Shown: positions 15,450 through 24,151, counted from the stretch's first letter. The stretch: 25,895 nt of DNA from JAKVAV01 sp964635965 (GCA_964635965.1 CAZWQX010000042.1:1-25895), one strand, 5' to 3'. Notes: generated by a model from the letters alone, not told the origin. Made by a program: numbers and translations.

Positions 15450-16397
15450 TTAAGATGGAGAAGCAAAGAGAAAATAGACGAAAACGACGTAACAGGTCAG
15501 AAAAATGAATCCATCAATTCTATTGAGCCGATAACCCAAAAGACCCAGTGGTAATATGATAAAAGAAGTACCCAACATCCAATAAACATCATTAGATAGA
15601 ATTTCTTCAGAAACGTTTATTGGCTTAACCAGAGATGTGATACCTAAAATAGCGAATAGGTTGAATAGATTTGAACCGATTATATTACCCAGAGAAATAT
15701 CCTGTTCCTTCTTAAAAGCAGCTACTATCGATGCTGAAAGTTCGGGAACGCTTGTTCCAAATGCAACAAGTGTTATGGCAATAACTCGATCAGAAACCCC
15801 TAAATTCCGTGCTATTGACTCGGCTCCTTCCAAAAACCACTTTGCACCAAAAATCAACCCTGCCGTACCCAATAGAACAAAAAAGATTAAAGTCCACCAC
15901 GGTCTGGAAGTGTCCTTTGCCGAGACCTCTTCAATTGCCACGCTAGCTCCCTTATTTTTTCTTGCGATGAAAAAGCTCACAACAATAAAGAGTGCAAGTA
16001 AAAAAACGAATAACCCGCCTTCATATCTAGACAACAAGCCATCCATGGCAAAGAGCACAAAAAGTAAACTCGCCGCCATCATAACAGACCAATCAACTTT
16101 TAGCGATTGCTTCTGTATTGTGAGTGGAAAAATGAGGGTAGTGACACCGAGAATTAACGCAACATTCGAAATATTCGAGCCAACAACGTTTCCCACGGAT
16201 ATGTCAGGTTTTCCATCTAAGGCCGCCCTTAAACTCACGACCAGTTCTGGCGAAGAAGTCCCTAAAGCAACTACTGTCATCCCGACTAACATAGCGGGCA
16301 CATCCAGCTTCAAAGCAATACCCGAAGCACCCTTAACCAAATAGTCTCCACCAAATATTAAAAGTACGAGTCCTGCAACGATTAAAACGAACTCCAT
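15450..16397 (-). CDS. calcium/sodium antiporter (CaCA superfamily, YrbG type)
   Basis: The 315-residue inner membrane protein has the two inverted Na_Ca_ex repeats of the K+-independent Na+/Ca2+ exchanger-related family. The alpha-1 repeat has 'ALGTSSPELVVS' (45-56) and 'GNVVGSNISNVALILG' (69-84); the alpha-2 repeat has 'AFGTSVPELSAS' (213-223) and 'GNIIGSNLFNLFAILG' (237-252). The acidic residues of GTSxPE are the ion ligands. A short soluble loop with acidic and basic residues (about 146-165) joins the halves. The exported ion is probably Ca2+, by homology. The start codon directly follows the tatA stop (TAA-ATG), so the two are co-translated. A G8 tract lies three bases past its stop codon on the coding strand. 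Confidence 0.93.
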   Translation of the reverse strand: MEFVLIVAGLVLLIFGGDYLVKGASGIALKLDVPAMLVGMTVVALGTSSPELVVSLRAALDGKPDISVGNVVGSNISNVALILGVTTLIFPLTIQKQSLKVDWSVMMAASLLFVLFAMDGLLSRYEGGLFVFLLALFIVVSFFIARKNKGASVAIEEVSAKDTSRPWWTLIFFVLLGTAGLIFGAKWFLEGAESIARNLGVSDRVIAITLVAFGTSVPELSASIVAAFKKEQDISLGNIIGSNLFNLFAILGITSLVKPINVSEEILSNDVYWMLGTSFIILPLGLLGYRLNRIDGFIFLTCYVVFVYFLFASPS

Positions 16398-16667
16398 TTA
16401 TCCGTTTTTATCATCATCGTGTATCTGATCTAAAGATTTTTTCACACTCTTCTCGGCGCTCTTTGCCTCCTTCTTTACATCCTTCATAGAGTCCTGAATA
16501 TCCCTCTGAATATCACCTGTTGCATCACGCACTTGTCGTATAGTTCGACCCATGGTACGAGCAAATCCCGGAATTTTATCTGCACCGAAAAAAATGAGGA
16601 TGAACAGGAAAACCACAATAATCTCTCCTCCACTTATACCAATCAACAGGGTGCTCAGAATTTGCAT
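16398..16667 (-). CDS. tatA: Sec-independent (twin-arginine) translocase TatA/TatE subunit
   Basis: The 89-residue protein has a short N-terminal membrane helix (about 13-28), the hinge 'FFGADKIPGFARTMGRTIRQVRDA' (26-49) with the conserved F-G pair at 26-28, and then a charged amphipathic helix rich in K, D and E. This is the TatA/TatE pattern; the tail is too short and too unlike TatB for TatB. TatA oligomers form the pore through which folded proteins cross the inner membrane. The conserved polar residue of the membrane helix is present as E15. tatC is not in the window, as is common in Bacteroidota. Zero spacing to the antiporter gene suggests co-transcription rather than shared function. 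Confidence 0.92.
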   Translation of the reverse strand: MQILSTLLIGISGGEIIVVFLFILIFFGADKIPGFARTMGRTIRQVRDATGDIQRDIQDSMKDVKKEAKSAEKSVKKSLDQIHDDDKNG

Positions 16668-16708
16668 GTCCGCAAAGTTAACTCAAACATTACAGATAAC
16701 CGGTCATT

Positions 16709-16730
16709 AAAAAAGGGGCTTGCGCCCCTT
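16709..16730 (-). terminator. intrinsic terminator of secDF
   Basis: A 7-bp G/C-rich stem (AAGGGGC 16713-16719 with GCCCCTT 16724-16730) closes TTGC. On the minus strand a T-rich run continues to 16708. It lies 25 bases after the secDF stop and before the tatA coding region, insulating the two. Confidence 0.85.
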
Positions 16731-16754
16731 AGAAAATTCGTAACTCAAAAGGAA

Positions 16755-19700
16755 TTAAGCGGTTTGAACCACGGGCTCATCTTCCTTTTCCTCCAATGAG
16801 GTTCCCGTTTTGCTGGTAAGGTCAACCACAATCGGAGAAGCGATGTAAAGCGAAGAATAAGTTCCCACAAGTACACCCAACATCAAAGCAAAGATAAATC
16901 CTCGAATAGACTCACCTCCAAAGATGAATATGATAAGAAGTACAACAAATGTTGTCATCGAAGTATTCAATGTTCTCGAAAGGGTGCTGTTTAGTGCTTT
17001 ATTGATCACACTTGCCATACCTTCCTTACGATGGTCTTTGAGATACTCACGGATTCTGTCGAAAACAATCACCGTATCATTGATTGAGTAACCAACGACC
17101 GTAAGAATCGCGGCAATGAATGCTTGGTCGATTTCCAAAGAGAACGGTAACAAACCATGCCCCAAAGAAAACAATCCAAGTACCACGATCACATCGTGGA
17201 ACATTGCAGCAATGGCACCAACACCATATTGCCATTTCTTAAATCGGAAAACGATGTAGGCAAAAATGATAATCAATGAAAAGATAACCGCTGATGTCGA
17301 AGAAGTTTGGAAGTCATCAGAAATTGAAGGATCAACTTTTCTGGACTCCTCAATTGAGTAACCTGTGCCTAATTCACTAAGACCTTTGTTCAAAGCATCC
17401 TCAACGCGCTGATCCGCATCCTGACTATCGTCATCTACCAAAAATTTTGTTGTGATCTTGACCTGATTCGCCGCACCATAAGTCTTTACTTCAGGTTCAA
17501 GCTTATTTCCATTTTCATCCAAGAACGACGCCGCAAGGGTATTTCTAATATTGTCTAAGTCTTCCGTAACATCAAACTTAACCGTGTAAGTTCTACCCCC
17601 GGTAAAATCAACACCCAAGTTCAACCCTCTGGTAACCATACTTCCAAGACCAACCACTAACAGGATTGCTGAAAAAGTATATGAGAGCTTTCTCTTACTA
17701 ATAAACTTAATATTAACTGTAGTAAGAATGTTCTTCGACCAATTCATGAAGAAGCTTACAGGCTTCGAGTTTTGCAATCTACGATCAAAGATCAATCTCG
17801 TGATAAAGATGGCAGAGAACAGCGATGTGAAGATTCCGATTATCAGTACGGTAGCAAAACCCTTTATAGGCCCCGTTCCTAAAGAAACAAGAACTATAGC
17901 TGTTAAAAGTGTAGTAAGGTTGGCGTCGATAATCGCTGAATAGGCTTTTTGATAACCTTCTTTCAAGGCAGCTTTTATACCCTTTCCATTTCTCAGTTCT
18001 TCACGCACCCGTTCATAAATAAGCACGTTGGCATCCACCGCCATACCTATTGTAAGTACCAAACCGGCAATACCCGGCAAGGTGAGAGCAGCTTGAATAG
18101 AAGCCAAGAAACCGAGAAGGAAAAACAAGTTGGCGACCAGTGCAATGTCAGAAACCAAACCTGCTCCTTTATAATAGAAGAACATGTAGAATAAAACCAC
18201 AACTAGGGCGATGATGAAAGATTTGAGTCCATCATCAATGTTCTTTTGTCCCAAAGAAGGACCCACAACACTTTCGTCTACGATATTGGCCGGTGCAGGA
18301 AGCGCTCCTGCTTTCAAAAGATTAGCTAAGTCAAGGGCCTCTTGAATTTGTTCGTTTCTGGATCCTTGGCCGATACTAATCGACGAACGCCCCGTAGGAA
18401 TTTCTCCTTGAACAACCGGAGCCGTGTACACGTAGTCATCGAGAACGATGGCAACGCTTCTTTTTGGTTGCTGACTCGCTGCTTCAGCTGTGATATCTTT
18501 CCATTCGCGGGCCCCTTGGCTGTTCATGAGCATCTCTACTTCTACATTTCCAGCCATATCGTATTGCTGCGATGCGTCTACGATTACAGAACCATCAAGT
18601 GGAGCTTTACCGTCTCTTGTATCTACTTTTATTGCATAAAGCCTCATCAAGTTATTGAAACGTGAAGAAGGCTCAGAAGCCCATAGCAATCTCAAATCAC
18701 GAGGAAGCAATTCTTGGACCTCAGGTTCATTCAACATCTTATTGACCTCAGCGGTATCAGAAAGTTGAGCAAAACCGACAACAGGACCTTGCATAGCTCC
18801 TCCTGATTGCGGATCAATCGCAGGGCTCAGTTTCGAAAACAAAGGAATCGCTTTCAATTGCTCCGCCTCTGACAACTCTTCTAACGGCTGCTCTTCAGCG
18901 ACCGCCGATGTGTCATCGTCATCCGTGAGTCCCAGCAAGTCATCTTCTGAAGTAACCTCATCAGTATCAACCGGTTCAGCATTCGTTTCATCAGAATCTG
19001 CAGTAGATACAGAATCTGCATCTCCCAACAAATCTTCCTGACCCAACTCGGGATAATACTTCTCGCTAAGCGCTGTATTGGCTTGGTCCAGATATGTCAG
19101 CACCTCTGCACTTTCATAGGTGTTCCAAAATTCCAAATTCGCAGTACTCTTCAACTGTTTGCGCACTCGTTCTTTGTCGCTGATTCCAGGAAGTTCAACC
19201 AAAATTCTCCCCGTGAACTGCTGTTTTTGAATTGTAGGCTGAGTAACACCGAACTTATCAATACGGGTTCTGATGATCTTCTCGGTATTATTGATTGCAA
19301 CCTTTGCTTCTTCACGAAGGATTTCCAATATCTCATCATTCGTAGCCTCGCGAGGAAAACGCTCTTTGTTATCGCGACTGTGAAAAACCGTTGCGAGTTT
19401 TTCACCAGGGAAGTTGCTATCCCAAGCATCTCCGAACAATGTGACGAAATCCTCCTGAGAGTCTTTCCTCATCTCCTTTGCGGCGTTAACTGCCTCAAGA
19501 AGCTGTTCGTTTCTTACGTTATTACTGAGATTGATAATTAGGTCGGGAATGGAGACCTCGAGGGTTACACTCATCCCTCCTGCCAGGTCAAGACCAAGAT
19601 TAATTTGCTTCTCTTTCGACTCCTGATAAGTATATCCTAATAAAGGATAAATCTCCGTATTGGAATTATCCGAAAGGTATTCAGATTTAAACTTGTCGAA

Positions 19701-19886
19701 GAGTAAGGTCTCTTCGAGTAAATCCATTTCTCCACCTTGTGCTGTTCTTACCGAATCAACTTTAATTGCAGCAATTTCCTCAGCCTTTGATTCAAAAGAT
19801 GATGTAACGAAAGAAAAAGAAATCGAATAGAGGCAGGCTAGTGCCAACAGTATGGTAAATAGCCAGATAGCGCCTTTGTTTTGCAT
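16755..19886 (-). CDS. secDF: fused protein translocase subunit SecDF
   Basis: The 1043-residue protein joins SecD and SecF, as usual in Bacteroidota. SecD has an N-terminal helix (8-29), 'INLGLDLAGGMSVTLEV' (95-111), a periplasmic P1 domain and helices from about 555 to 705 with 'GMAVDANVLIYERVREE' (614-630). SecF starts near 735, with 'LGVDFTGGRTYTV' (757-769) and 'GYSINDTVIVFDRIREYL' (932-949). The conserved D618 and D937 belong to the proton path of this RND-related family. SecDF uses proton motive force to pull proteins out of the SecYEG channel, so it should feed the T9SS and outer membrane. A low-complexity acidic stretch (about 284-340, rich in D, E, S, T) interrupts the P1 region. 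It is monocistronic, with a recognisable promoter and terminator. Confidence 0.97.
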   Translation of the reverse strand: MQNKGAIWLFTILLALACLYSISFSFVTSSFESKAEEIAAIKVDSVRTAQGGEMDLLEETLLFDKFKSEYLSDNSNTEIYPLLGYTYQESKEKQINLGLDLAGGMSVTLEVSIPDLIINLSNNVRNEQLLEAVNAAKEMRKDSQEDFVTLFGDAWDSNFPGEKLATVFHSRDNKERFPREATNDEILEILREEAKVAINNTEKIIRTRIDKFGVTQPTIQKQQFTGRILVELPGISDKERVRKQLKSTANLEFWNTYESAEVLTYLDQANTALSEKYYPELGQEDLLGDADSVSTADSDETNAEPVDTDEVTSEDDLLGLTDDDDTSAVAEEQPLEELSEAEQLKAIPLFSKLSPAIDPQSGGAMQGPVVGFAQLSDTAEVNKMLNEPEVQELLPRDLRLLWASEPSSRFNNLMRLYAIKVDTRDGKAPLDGSVIVDASQQYDMAGNVEVEMLMNSQGAREWKDITAEAASQQPKRSVAIVLDDYVYTAPVVQGEIPTGRSSISIGQGSRNEQIQEALDLANLLKAGALPAPANIVDESVVGPSLGQKNIDDGLKSFIIALVVVLFYMFFYYKGAGLVSDIALVANLFFLLGFLASIQAALTLPGIAGLVLTIGMAVDANVLIYERVREELRNGKGIKAALKEGYQKAYSAIIDANLTTLLTAIVLVSLGTGPIKGFATVLIIGIFTSLFSAIFITRLIFDRRLQNSKPVSFFMNWSKNILTTVNIKFISKRKLSYTFSAILLVVGLGSMVTRGLNLGVDFTGGRTYTVKFDVTEDLDNIRNTLAASFLDENGNKLEPEVKTYGAANQVKITTKFLVDDDSQDADQRVEDALNKGLSELGTGYSIEESRKVDPSISDDFQTSSTSAVIFSLIIIFAYIVFRFKKWQYGVGAIAAMFHDVIVVLGLFSLGHGLLPFSLEIDQAFIAAILTVVGYSINDTVIVFDRIREYLKDHRKEGMASVINKALNSTLSRTLNTSMTTFVVLLIIFIFGGESIRGFIFALMLGVLVGTYSSLYIASPIVVDLTSKTGTSLEEKEDEPVVQTA

Positions 19887-19917
19887 AAGAGCGTATTTGC
19901 GATTTTTTTACGAGCCG

Positions 19918-19948
19918 CAAATATAGACTTAAATGCATAATTTCCCAA
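19918..19948 (-). promoter_or_regulatory. Bacteroidota RpoD promoter of secDF
   Basis: On the minus strand, TTG (19948-19946), 20 bases, then a perfect TATATTTG (19925-19918). The predicted start of transcription is about 19911, giving a 5' leader of roughly 25 bases. It is one of the two best promoters in the window, with that of rpsU. Confidence 0.78.
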
Positions 19949-20044
19949 TCCACAAATAACTCGCAAAATCAGGAAAATAGGGCAAGGTAGGCTCCGATTG
20001 TATTAACTTCATAAATCTTCCATTTTCTTAAAATTTTGTCGCAG

Positions 20045-22288
20045 ATGATGATTAAAACGAGAGCGTACATTTTACTCACCTTCTTTTCGCTTTCAATTGC
20101 GGCCTCAGGTCAGTTCATAGTGACCCAAGAGAACGATGTAGAAGTAATCAGTTCAACCGGTCAGAATTATCAAAATCCATGGGCCGGGGGCCTTATTGCT
20201 GTTCATCTTTCGAAATTTGATGCCGATTTTGATGGAGAAGAAGACGACCTTTTTATCTTTGATAAAGCAGGAAATAGAGTTTCTGTTTTTATCGGAAGTG
20301 AAGAAAACGGAGAATCACTTTATTCCTACAGCCCGGAAATAAGTAAGGACTTTCCTGCACTAAGAGATTTTGTGCTTCTCCGTGATTTTAATTGCGATGG
20401 GAAAAGAGACATCTTTACCTACAGCCCTCTGGGAGGCGCAATGGCCGTTTGGCGGAATACTGGAAGCGCTGCTCAAGGATTAAGTTGGAATCTCGAATCA
20501 GAAGCACTCTTGAGCTTCTATGAATTCAGCTCAAATTCATATACCACTAATATTTACTGCTCTTCTCAGGATGTTCCGGCCGTATTTGATTATGAAGGTG
20601 ACGGCGATTTGGACATAATGAGTTTTAATGTTGGAGGAACTTTTATCGAGCTTCACTTAAACCAGAGTGTAGAAAATAGCGGAAACTGTGGTTTTGATTA
20701 TTACCTGGCTAATCGCTGCTACGGAGGCTTCATAGAAGGTGAAAACAGTAATGACATCAATTTGGATCCCGAAGATGTGTCAGCTGAATGCACTTTTAAT
20801 GTTCCCGATCCGAAATCAGGTGGAGGTCTAAGACATGTTGGCTCCACAATTCTCACATTGGATGGCAATAATGATGGCCTTCAGGACTTGGTTTTAGGAG
20901 ATGTAGGTTTTACCAACTTGGTTTATTTAGAAAATGAATCCCAAGGGGAAGACCCTGACCAAATAGTTTCATTTGAAGCAGATTTTCCCAACTCGTTTGG
21001 AGGCTCTCCCGTATCAATAAATAATTTTCCTGCTGCCTTTTACGAAGACATAGATAATGACGGAAGCCATGACCTAGTAGTTGGCGTAAACGCCGTTTCA
21101 GGAGTTAGCAACAAAGCAAGTTTGCAGTTGTATCTCAATGTTGGTAGTGAAACAGCACCTCAATTTTCCTTAATAACGGACGCGTTTCTTCAAAATGAAA
21201 TGCTCGATTGGGGTGAATCATCCAAACCCGTACCTTATGATTATAACTTCGATGGACGAATGGACCTGGTAGTTGGGACAAGAGGCGAATTTATCGGAGA
21301 AGGTAATTACTTCTCTCATTTGATTTTGATTCAGAACACGGGTACAATTCAAAACCCCTCCTTTCAAATTGTTGACGATAACTGGCTTGATATTCCCGGA
21401 CTAATAGGACTCCAAAATCCTTCCCCATGTTTTGGTGACTTTGATGGTGATGAAGATTTGGATTTGGTGATAGGGTTTTCAGATGGAACTCTCCATTATT
21501 TCGAGAATTCAGGAAATTTAGAATATTTGGGCCCACTTGAAATATCAGGTTCCGCAATCGACTTAGGTAATCTGGCTTCCCCGGCATCCTATGATCTAAA
21601 TAATGATGGGAATGACGATCTGATAGTAGGAGAAGCTGATGGAAATCTGAACTATTTCGAAAATGCCGGAAACGGGATTCCCCAATTCAATTTAGTAACT
21701 GAAAATCTAGGAGAGATTTCGACAACCGAAACACCTCCTTTCTTTTTTGGTAACAGTAGCCCCCACTTCTATGAGTTCGAAGGTCAGGATTATTTGGCAA
21801 TTGGCTCAAAATCAGGACAGATTTATCAGTTTGAAGTAGGAGGATCATCAGGAGACTGGACAAATGTGAACGGTGAAGGTTTCGGGGTCTACGGTGCACC
21901 TCAAAGCTCACCTGTTGGATTGAATACACACCCGGCAATCTTTGACTGGAACGATGATGAAATTCCTGACATGGTGGTTGGCCTGGTCAACGGAGGACTT
22001 GAATATTTTACGGGAAGTGGCTTCTTAAGCATAGCGAATCAAAACCAGCAAGAAATCACACGAAGTATGCTTTACCCAAATCCTGCTCGTGATTTTGTTT
22101 TCTTTCGAAATGAACATGCCGGAATAAACGTCAGTACCGTAGAAGTATATAATGCAAACGGAGTAAAGGTGAAAGAGCTTTCAGGTAATCTGTCGTCAAT
22201 AGATGTTTCTAGTTTAAATCAGGGACTGTACATTTTCTTGGTTCGGACCAACCAAGATCAATTCTTTCAAAAAATAATGATAGAATAA
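20045..22288 (+). CDS. secreted FG-GAP/VCBS repeat protein with T9SS type A sorting domain
   Basis: I place the start at the ATG at 20045 (a second ATG follows at 20048), not at the upstream in-frame TTG, since this gives a clean signal peptide (1-23, ending AASG-Q). The 747-residue protein then has about nine FG-GAP/VCBS-like units with calcium-binding D-x-[DN]-x-[DE]-G-x-x-D loops, near residues 59, 114, 182, 272, 335, 399, 464, 517 and 634 (for example 'DFDGDEDLDLVIGFSDGTLHYFENSG'). These fit an integrin-alpha-like propeller. The last 74 residues (674-747) are a type A sorting domain: 'LYPNPARDF...VEVYNANGVKVKEL...IDVSSLNQGLYIFLV'. It should pass Sec, then the T9SS, and end up cell-attached or released. 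Ligand unknown. No catalytic domain is seen. Confidence 0.92.
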   Translation: MMIKTRAYILLTFFSLSIAASGQFIVTQENDVEVISSTGQNYQNPWAGGLIAVHLSKFDADFDGEEDDLFIFDKAGNRVSVFIGSEENGESLYSYSPEISKDFPALRDFVLLRDFNCDGKRDIFTYSPLGGAMAVWRNTGSAAQGLSWNLESEALLSFYEFSSNSYTTNIYCSSQDVPAVFDYEGDGDLDIMSFNVGGTFIELHLNQSVENSGNCGFDYYLANRCYGGFIEGENSNDINLDPEDVSAECTFNVPDPKSGGGLRHVGSTILTLDGNNDGLQDLVLGDVGFTNLVYLENESQGEDPDQIVSFEADFPNSFGGSPVSINNFPAAFYEDIDNDGSHDLVVGVNAVSGVSNKASLQLYLNVGSETAPQFSLITDAFLQNEMLDWGESSKPVPYDYNFDGRMDLVVGTRGEFIGEGNYFSHLILIQNTGTIQNPSFQIVDDNWLDIPGLIGLQNPSPCFGDFDGDEDLDLVIGFSDGTLHYFENSGNLEYLGPLEISGSAIDLGNLASPASYDLNNDGNDDLIVGEADGNLNYFENAGNGIPQFNLVTENLGEISTTETPPFFFGNSSPHFYEFEGQDYLAIGSKSGQIYQFEVGGSSGDWTNVNGEGFGVYGAPQSSPVGLNTHPAIFDWNDDEIPDMVVGLVNGGLEYFTGSGFLSIANQNQQEITRSMLYPNPARDFVFFRNEHAGINVSTVEVYNANGVKVKELSGNLSSIDVSSLNQGLYIFLVRTNQDQFFQKIMIE

Positions 22289-22314
22289 AAAAAGCGTGCC
22301 TTTACGACACGCTT
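22286..22314 (-). terminator. intrinsic terminator of mdh
   Basis: A 7-bp stem (AAGCGTG 22292-22298 with CACGCTT 22308-22314) closes a 9-base loop and is followed on the minus strand by a T7 run. It sits between two convergent genes. The T-run orientation assigns it to mdh; on the plus strand no T-run follows. Confidence 0.82.
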
Positions 22315-22336
22315 CAAATCATAAGATGATCAGCTT

Positions 22337-23278
22337 TTAAGCCTTCATCAAATCCATATTATCCAGCACTTCCATTACTTCTCTAACTGCATTTGCAGAC
22401 TCGTAAAGAAGAGCTTTTTCATCTGTATTCAAATCGAGCTCAATGATTTCTTCGATGCCATTGATACCCAATTTGGTCGGAACTCCCAGGTACATATCAT
22501 TCAACCCATATTCTCCTGTTAACCAAGCACAGGTCGGGAAAATTCTTTTTTGATCTCTAACAATTGCTTCGACCATTTGGGCAGCAGCAGCACCCGGTGC
22601 GTACCATGCACTTGTTCCGAGAAGGTTGACAATTTCTCCTCCACCTTTTTTCGTTCTTTCAACGATGGCGTTTAGTTTATCCTCAGAAATCATTTCAGTA
22701 ACAGGAATCCCGGCAACGGTAGTGTAACGTGGAAGTGGAACCATTGTATCTCCGTGACCTCCCATCAAAACCGCTTGGATATCCTTAGGAGAAACATTCA
22801 ATTCCATGGCGAGAAACGAGCGATATCTCGCCGTATCAAGAACACCGGCCATTCCAAAAACTTTCTTTGAGTCAACCTTTGCCGTCAAATAGGCCGCGTA
22901 AGTCATCACATCAAGCGGGTTACTCACGATTAAAATTTTGGCATCAGGAGAGTGCTTGATGGCTTGCTCGGTTACTGACTTTACGATTCCCGCATTTGTA
23001 GCAATTAAGTCATCTCTACTCATGCCGGGTTTCCTTGGCAGTCCTGATGTAATAACAACTACCTCTGAACCTGCGGTCATTCCATAATCATTGGTTGAAC
23101 CAATAGTTCTTGAATCATACATATTAATAGGAGAGGTCTCCCAAATATCCAATGCCTTTCCTTCTGCAAATCCATCCTTGATATCCAAAAGGATAATTTC
23201 GTTGGCAATTTCTTTATGGGCCAATACGTTAGCACAGGTCGCCCCAACATTCCCCGCGCCTACAACGGTTACTTTCAT
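22337..23278 (-). CDS. mdh: malate dehydrogenase, LDH-like type
   Basis: The 313-residue TCA-cycle enzyme interconverts malate and oxaloacetate with NAD. The Rossmann loop is 'VVGAGNVGATCA' (5-16) and D32 after strand beta-2 predicts NAD preference. Substrate residues are R82 and R88 in 'GLPRKPGMSRDDL', the R82 position (not Q) marking malate over lactate dehydrogenase. D148 and R151 ('LDTARYR') and the catalytic H175 ('GGHGDTMVPL') complete the site. Length fits the tetrameric LDH-like MDH group of Bacteroidota, not the dimeric enterobacterial type. It is monocistronic, with its own -7 box and terminator. Confidence 0.97.
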   Translation of the reverse strand: MKVTVVGAGNVGATCANVLAHKEIANEIILLDIKDGFAEGKALDIWETSPINMYDSRTIGSTNDYGMTAGSEVVVITSGLPRKPGMSRDDLIATNAGIVKSVTEQAIKHSPDAKILIVSNPLDVMTYAAYLTAKVDSKKVFGMAGVLDTARYRSFLAMELNVSPKDIQAVLMGGHGDTMVPLPRYTTVAGIPVTEMISEDKLNAIVERTKKGGGEIVNLLGTSAWYAPGAAAAQMVEAIVRDQKRIFPTCAWLTGEYGLNDMYLGVPTKLGINGIEEIIELDLNTDEKALLYESANAVREVMEVLDNMDLMKA

Positions 23279-23312
23279 TTTAATATCGTGTTAACAGGTT
23301 TTCAATTTTCCA

Positions 23313-23320
23313 CAAATATA
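23313..23320 (-). promoter_or_regulatory. candidate -7 promoter element of mdh
   Basis: The minus strand reads TATATTTG, identical to the rpsU and secDF -7 boxes, 35 bases upstream of the mdh start. No TTG is seen about 20 bases further upstream, so the -33 element is weak or absent. Confidence 0.6.
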
Positions 23321-23441
23321 GAAGATAGGTAGATGCGGATAACGCGAATTCTCTCTATTCTCAATTTCAAATCAATCAAGAGAAAATGCGTTTTTTGGGA
23401 ATAGATCAACCCAAAAGAATCGATTTGCCGCACAAGTGTAT

Positions 23442-23457
23442 ATTTATCGCGATAAAT
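23442..23457. promoter_or_regulatory. 16-base perfect palindrome between mdh and the sigma factor gene
   Basis: ATTTATCGCGATAAAT is its own reverse complement. It lies 85 bases before the sigma gene start and about 120 bases beyond the mdh -7 box. It has the look of a dimeric repressor or activator site, or of an RNA hairpin centre. No regulator other than the sigma factor is adjacent. Confidence 0.4.
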
Positions 23458-23464
23458 TATTGAA

Positions 23465-23487
23465 AACCTAACTTAATTTTTAGCGTA
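23465..23487 (+). promoter_or_regulatory. possible ECF-type promoter of the sigma/anti-sigma pair
   Basis: AAC (23465-23467), 16 bases, CGTA (23484-23487) follows the generic ECF promoter pattern AAC-N16/17-CGT, about 56 bases before the sigma gene start. Autoregulation is common among ECF sigma factors. The motif is short and could occur by chance, and Bacteroidota ECF promoters are not well defined. Confidence 0.25.
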
Positions 23488-23542
23488 TCGATTTCATAGG
23501 CCTTTTCAATGGCAACCCTTGATAATTGGCCACGTCTAACAC

Positions 23543-24151
23543 ATGATCGATCTGCAAAATATCAGCGAAGATCAGCTTAAAGCACTGATTAACGGAGCAT
23601 TGCGAAATAATCGCAAAAGCCAGGAATTGATTTTTCAGGCTTTTTACGGTAAGATGATGTCCGTTTGTCGTCGTTATACCAATGATGATGACCAGGCAAA
23701 AGATATTTTGCAAGATGGGTTTATAAAGGTTTTCAAGAACCTTGAAAGATTCAATTTTGAGGGATCTTTCGAGGGGTGGATTCGAAGGATCGTAGTCAAT
23801 ACGGCCATTGATTTCACCAGAAAACAAAAAAGTGCTCAACAATCGTCAAACGAGACAAAACCAATTGAGGACTACGGCGAAGATTTGATAGAAGAAGAGG
23901 AGGAAATTCCGGAGGAGTACAGTCTGAATGTAGGAGATGTGCGAGAAGGAATGAATCAATTATCAAACGCTTATAAGAACGTTTTTAATCTTTATGTGTT
24001 TGAAGATTATTCTCATCAAGAAATCGCCGAAGAGTTAGGTATCAGTGTTGGAACGAGCAAAAGCAATTTGGCAAAGGCTCGAGCCAATCTGAAAAAGATT
24101 TTGCTTAAAGAATTAAAACGACGAGATGGCAAATCAGCTGAACAAGTTTGA
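23543..24151 (+). CDS. ECF-family RNA polymerase sigma factor
   Basis: The 202-residue protein has sigma region 2 at about 25-95 ('LIFQAFYGKMMSVCRRYTNDDDQAKDILQDGFIKVFKNLERF...GSFEGWIRRIVVNTAIDFTRKQK') and region 4 at about 132-190 ('NQLSNAYKNVFNLYVFEDYSHQEIAEELGISVGTSKSNLAKARANLKKIL', a helix-turn-helix). No region 1 or 3 is present, which defines the ECF (sigma-70 group 4) class. The linker (100-130) is unusually acidic, with a run of five glutamates. It directs RNA polymerase to a dedicated regulon, normally under an anti-sigma factor. The gene overlaps the next one by 26 bases, so the two are co-translated. Regulon unknown. Confidence 0.95.
   Translation: MIDLQNISEDQLKALINGALRNNRKSQELIFQAFYGKMMSVCRRYTNDDDQAKDILQDGFIKVFKNLERFNFEGSFEGWIRRIVVNTAIDFTRKQKSAQQSSNETKPIEDYGEDLIEEEEEIPEEYSLNVGDVREGMNQLSNAYKNVFNLYVFEDYSHQEIAEELGISVGTSKSNLAKARANLKKILLKELKRRDGKSAEQV

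Noticed and set aside
15637..16344. A 235-codon open frame on the plus strand
   Set aside because: It lies wholly antisense to the Na+/Ca2+ antiporter, whose motifs are complete. Its translation has no recognisable domain and arises from the codon bias of the real gene.
19083..19541. A 152-codon plus-strand frame inside secDF
   Set aside because: Antisense to the SecD P1 domain, cysteine-rich and domainless; a shadow frame.
20036..20044. TTG at 20036 as the start of the VCBS protein
   Set aside because: Two ATG codons follow at once and give a normal signal peptide; the TTG adds only three residues.
23393..23416. TTTTGGG/CCCAAAA as a terminator
   Set aside because: There is no T-run after the hairpin on either strand, and no gene ends nearby in the right direction.
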